Below, in pieces: positions 15,044 through 16,041 of a stretch of 16,041 nt of DNA (position 1 is the first letter of the stretch; every line of letters starts with the position of its first letter). The notes beneath the pieces were generated by a model, which saw only the letters and a program-made list of their open reading frames with translations, had not been told where the DNA came from and searched no databases. The translations under genes and the position numbers were made by a program. The stretch is taken from the NCBI GenBank assembly GCA_965651255.1, contig CBFGRU010000043.1:1-16041 (forward strand), in the 5' to 3' direction. Source of the stretch: CBFGRU01 sp965651255 (GTDB lineage Bacteria; Planctomycetota; Phycisphaerae; Phycisphaerales; SM1A02).

Positions 15044-15808
15044 CTACGTATCGGGCAGTGTCAGCACCGTAATGATGTCATAGATCGCATGCGTGGCGAC
15101 GACGATGCCGAACCCGCGCCAAATGTAAATCAGGCCGAAGTAGCACCCCGCCACGAAGAAGAATGCCGTGCGCGTCGTCGTCAGATGCGGGTGGTACACC
15201 GTAAAGAGAATCGCCGAAATCAGGATGCCGATCGTGGCTCCCACCACTTCCTTCTGTTTCGCGACATCAACAACAATCGCATGAATGACGGCGATCACCA
15301 GCATGCGAAAGATCAGCTCTTCATACAACCCCGCGCCGACCGAAATCGACAGTCGCGCGAGCACGCTGTACCGCGAGATGTTTGTTGGGTCATCGCTCAG
15401 CATCAGCGCCGGCACGGTGAAACGTGCAATGATCTGACTGAAGACGAACAGCGGCAGCACGAGCAGGGCCGACTCGATCGCCATCAGCCCGAGCGCGCGA
15501 GCATCAATCGTCCACTTTTCCCGCGCCAGCAGATGCCAGACCAGAAGAACCACCAGCAACACCACACCGGGAAGGTACATGCCAGCAGGGTACAGGCCGA
15601 ACGATTCAAAGAACTCGCGCAGCCGCCGGTGCGCGTCGATATTGACACTCTCGGAGCGCAGGACCGAAACGAGCGCCACCTCGTACATGAGCACGAGCGG
15701 AAGCAGAAATACCAGAATCTGGAGCGGCCGCCGGGTCGTGACCCAGTACCGCGCGAGCGCGGTATTGGCCGAATGATGCGAAGGAGAGGATCGTCGTGCA
15801 GAAGTCAT
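15044..15808 (-). CDS. CPBP-family intramembrane glutamic protease
   Basis: A 254-residue polytopic membrane protein of the CPBP (CAAX protease/bacteriocin-processing, Abi) family. About 28 basic and serine-rich residues come first, followed by hydrophobic segments near 31-50, 77-94, 106-128, 170-181, 188-205 and 214-250. The catalytic motifs are in order: EE-x3-R in YEELIFR (E163, E164, R168), F-x3-H in FTVYH (202-206), and H-x3-D in HAIYD (H240, D244). The first glutamate pair and the histidines form the presumed active site. Bacterial members may process peptides or prenylated substrates; the substrate here is unknown. The start at 15808 has no clear Shine-Dalgarno sequence. It follows rpsT by 39 bases on the same strand, across a GC-rich hairpin that may limit read-through. 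Confidence 0.9.
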   Translation of the reverse strand: MTSARRSSPSHHSANTALARYWVTTRRPLQILVFLLPLVLMYEVALVSVLRSESVNIDAHRRLREFFESFGLYPAGMYLPGVVLLVVLLVWHLLAREKWTIDARALGLMAIESALLVLPLFVFSQIIARFTVPALMLSDDPTNISRYSVLARLSISVGAGLYEELIFRMLVIAVIHAIVVDVAKQKEVVGATIGILISAILFTVYHPHLTTTRTAFFFVAGCYFGLIYIWRGFGIVVATHAIYDIITVLTLPDT

Positions 15809-15832
15809 GGCGGCGCGGGACGGCGCCGGTCT

Positions 15833-15848
15833 ACCGGTTGCGACCGGT
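15833..15848 (-). terminator. GC-rich hairpin at the rpsT stop
   Basis: Two copies of the palindrome ACCGGT (15833-15838 and 15843-15848) with a four-base spacer can form a six-pair stem that begins inside the rpsT stop codon. A further ACCGG and a GGCGC/GCGCC dyad follow downstream on the minus strand. There is no U-tract, so it would be an atypical terminator or an attenuating or 3'-protecting structure between rpsT and the membrane-protease gene. Confidence 0.35.
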
Positions 15849-16041
15849 TACGCCTTCGCCGTCTTGAGTTCGTTCAGACGACGGGCCAGACGCGACTTCT
15901 TTCGCGCGGCCATATTGCGGTGAATGGTGCCCTTGCAGGCAATCTTGTCCAGCAGACCCGCGGTCTTGCGGTACTCCGTCTCGGCAGTTGAAACATCCTT
16001 CTCCTGCACCGCGGAAAGGAACTTCTTGATCTGCTCCTTGA
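15848..16041 (-). CDS. rpsT: Small ribosomal subunit protein bS20, 3' part
   Basis: The last 64 codons plus two bases of a gene entering from the right edge, ending at TAA (15850-15848). Ribosomal protein S20 binds 16S rRNA in the body of the small subunit. The visible part has the helical, lysine- and arginine-rich C-terminus of the family: an IKKFLSAV helix, then a spacer with EKDVSTAETEYRKTA, and the conserved KGTIHRNMAARKKSRLARRL segment. In E. coli the equivalent is 'KGLIHKNKAARHKANL', which is the most diagnostic part. The 5' end, start and promoter are outside the window. A GC-rich hairpin begins at the stop codon and the membrane-protease gene follows 39 bases later. Confidence 0.94.
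   Translation of the reverse strand, partial: KEQIKKFLSAVQEKDVSTAETEYRKTAGLLDKIACKGTIHRNMAARKKSRLARRLNELKTAKA

Noticed and set aside
15089..15991. 300-codon plus-strand ORF
   Set aside because: It runs antisense across both the CPBP protease and rpsT, which are well supported; composition is Arg, His and Gln rich.
1..16041. Mobile elements, CRISPR arrays, tRNA or rRNA genes
   Set aside because: No transposase or integrase frames, no regularly spaced direct repeats and no tRNA-like cloverleaf pattern were seen on reading both strands.

Overview
This 16 kb window is ordinary-looking bacterial chromosome: about 60% GC, densely coded, with no mobile elements, RNA genes or CRISPR arrays that I can see. 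The gene content is a set of housekeeping genes plus two or three unusual ones. It includes MEP-pathway IspH, meso-DAP-type peptidoglycan genes (murE carries the DNPR motif) in a cluster that is cut short, and a fused indolepyruvate-oxidoreductase-like protein. This suggests a Planctomycetota-type bacterium, perhaps Phycisphaerae. That placement is inference from gene content and motif variants; no marker RNA is present to prove it.

Layout. (1) Positions 1-379, minus strand: the 5' part of a squalene/phytoene-synthase-like gene, cut by the window edge and divergent from ispH. (2) Positions 460-2671, plus strand: ispH and rlmN, seven bases apart. (3) Positions 2605-6036, minus strand: a 1143-residue protein with the domain order of a fused 2-oxoacid (indolepyruvate-type) ferredoxin oxidoreductase, but without visible thiamine-diphosphate or iron-sulfur motifs. 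Its 3' end overlaps the rlmN 3' end tail to tail. (4) Positions 6147-9155, plus strand: an aminoglycoside-phosphotransferase-fold kinase, a membrane-anchored TPR-like protein and an RluD-type pseudouridine synthase. The kinase and the oxidoreductase-like gene diverge from a 110-base region holding a perfect 9-bp inverted repeat. (5) Positions 9169-14495, minus strand: queA, murE, murF and mraY in transcription order, with a 4-base murE/murF overlap. (6) Positions 14496-15043: a 548-base stretch with no confident gene and at best two small ORFs. (7) Positions 15044-16041, minus strand: a CPBP-family membrane protease and the 3' part of rpsT (ribosomal protein bS20), cut by the right edge.

How the genes work together. 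MurE, MurF and MraY are consecutive steps of peptidoglycan precursor synthesis: addition of meso-DAP, addition of D-Ala-D-Ala, then transfer to the lipid carrier. IspH makes the IPP/DMAPP from which the lipid carrier is built, and a squalene/phytoene-synthase relative would draw on the same pool. RlmN, RluD, QueA and S20 all belong to ribosome or tRNA function. The part most worth following up is the oxidoreductase-like protein with its apparently lost cofactor sites and its divergent kinase neighbour.
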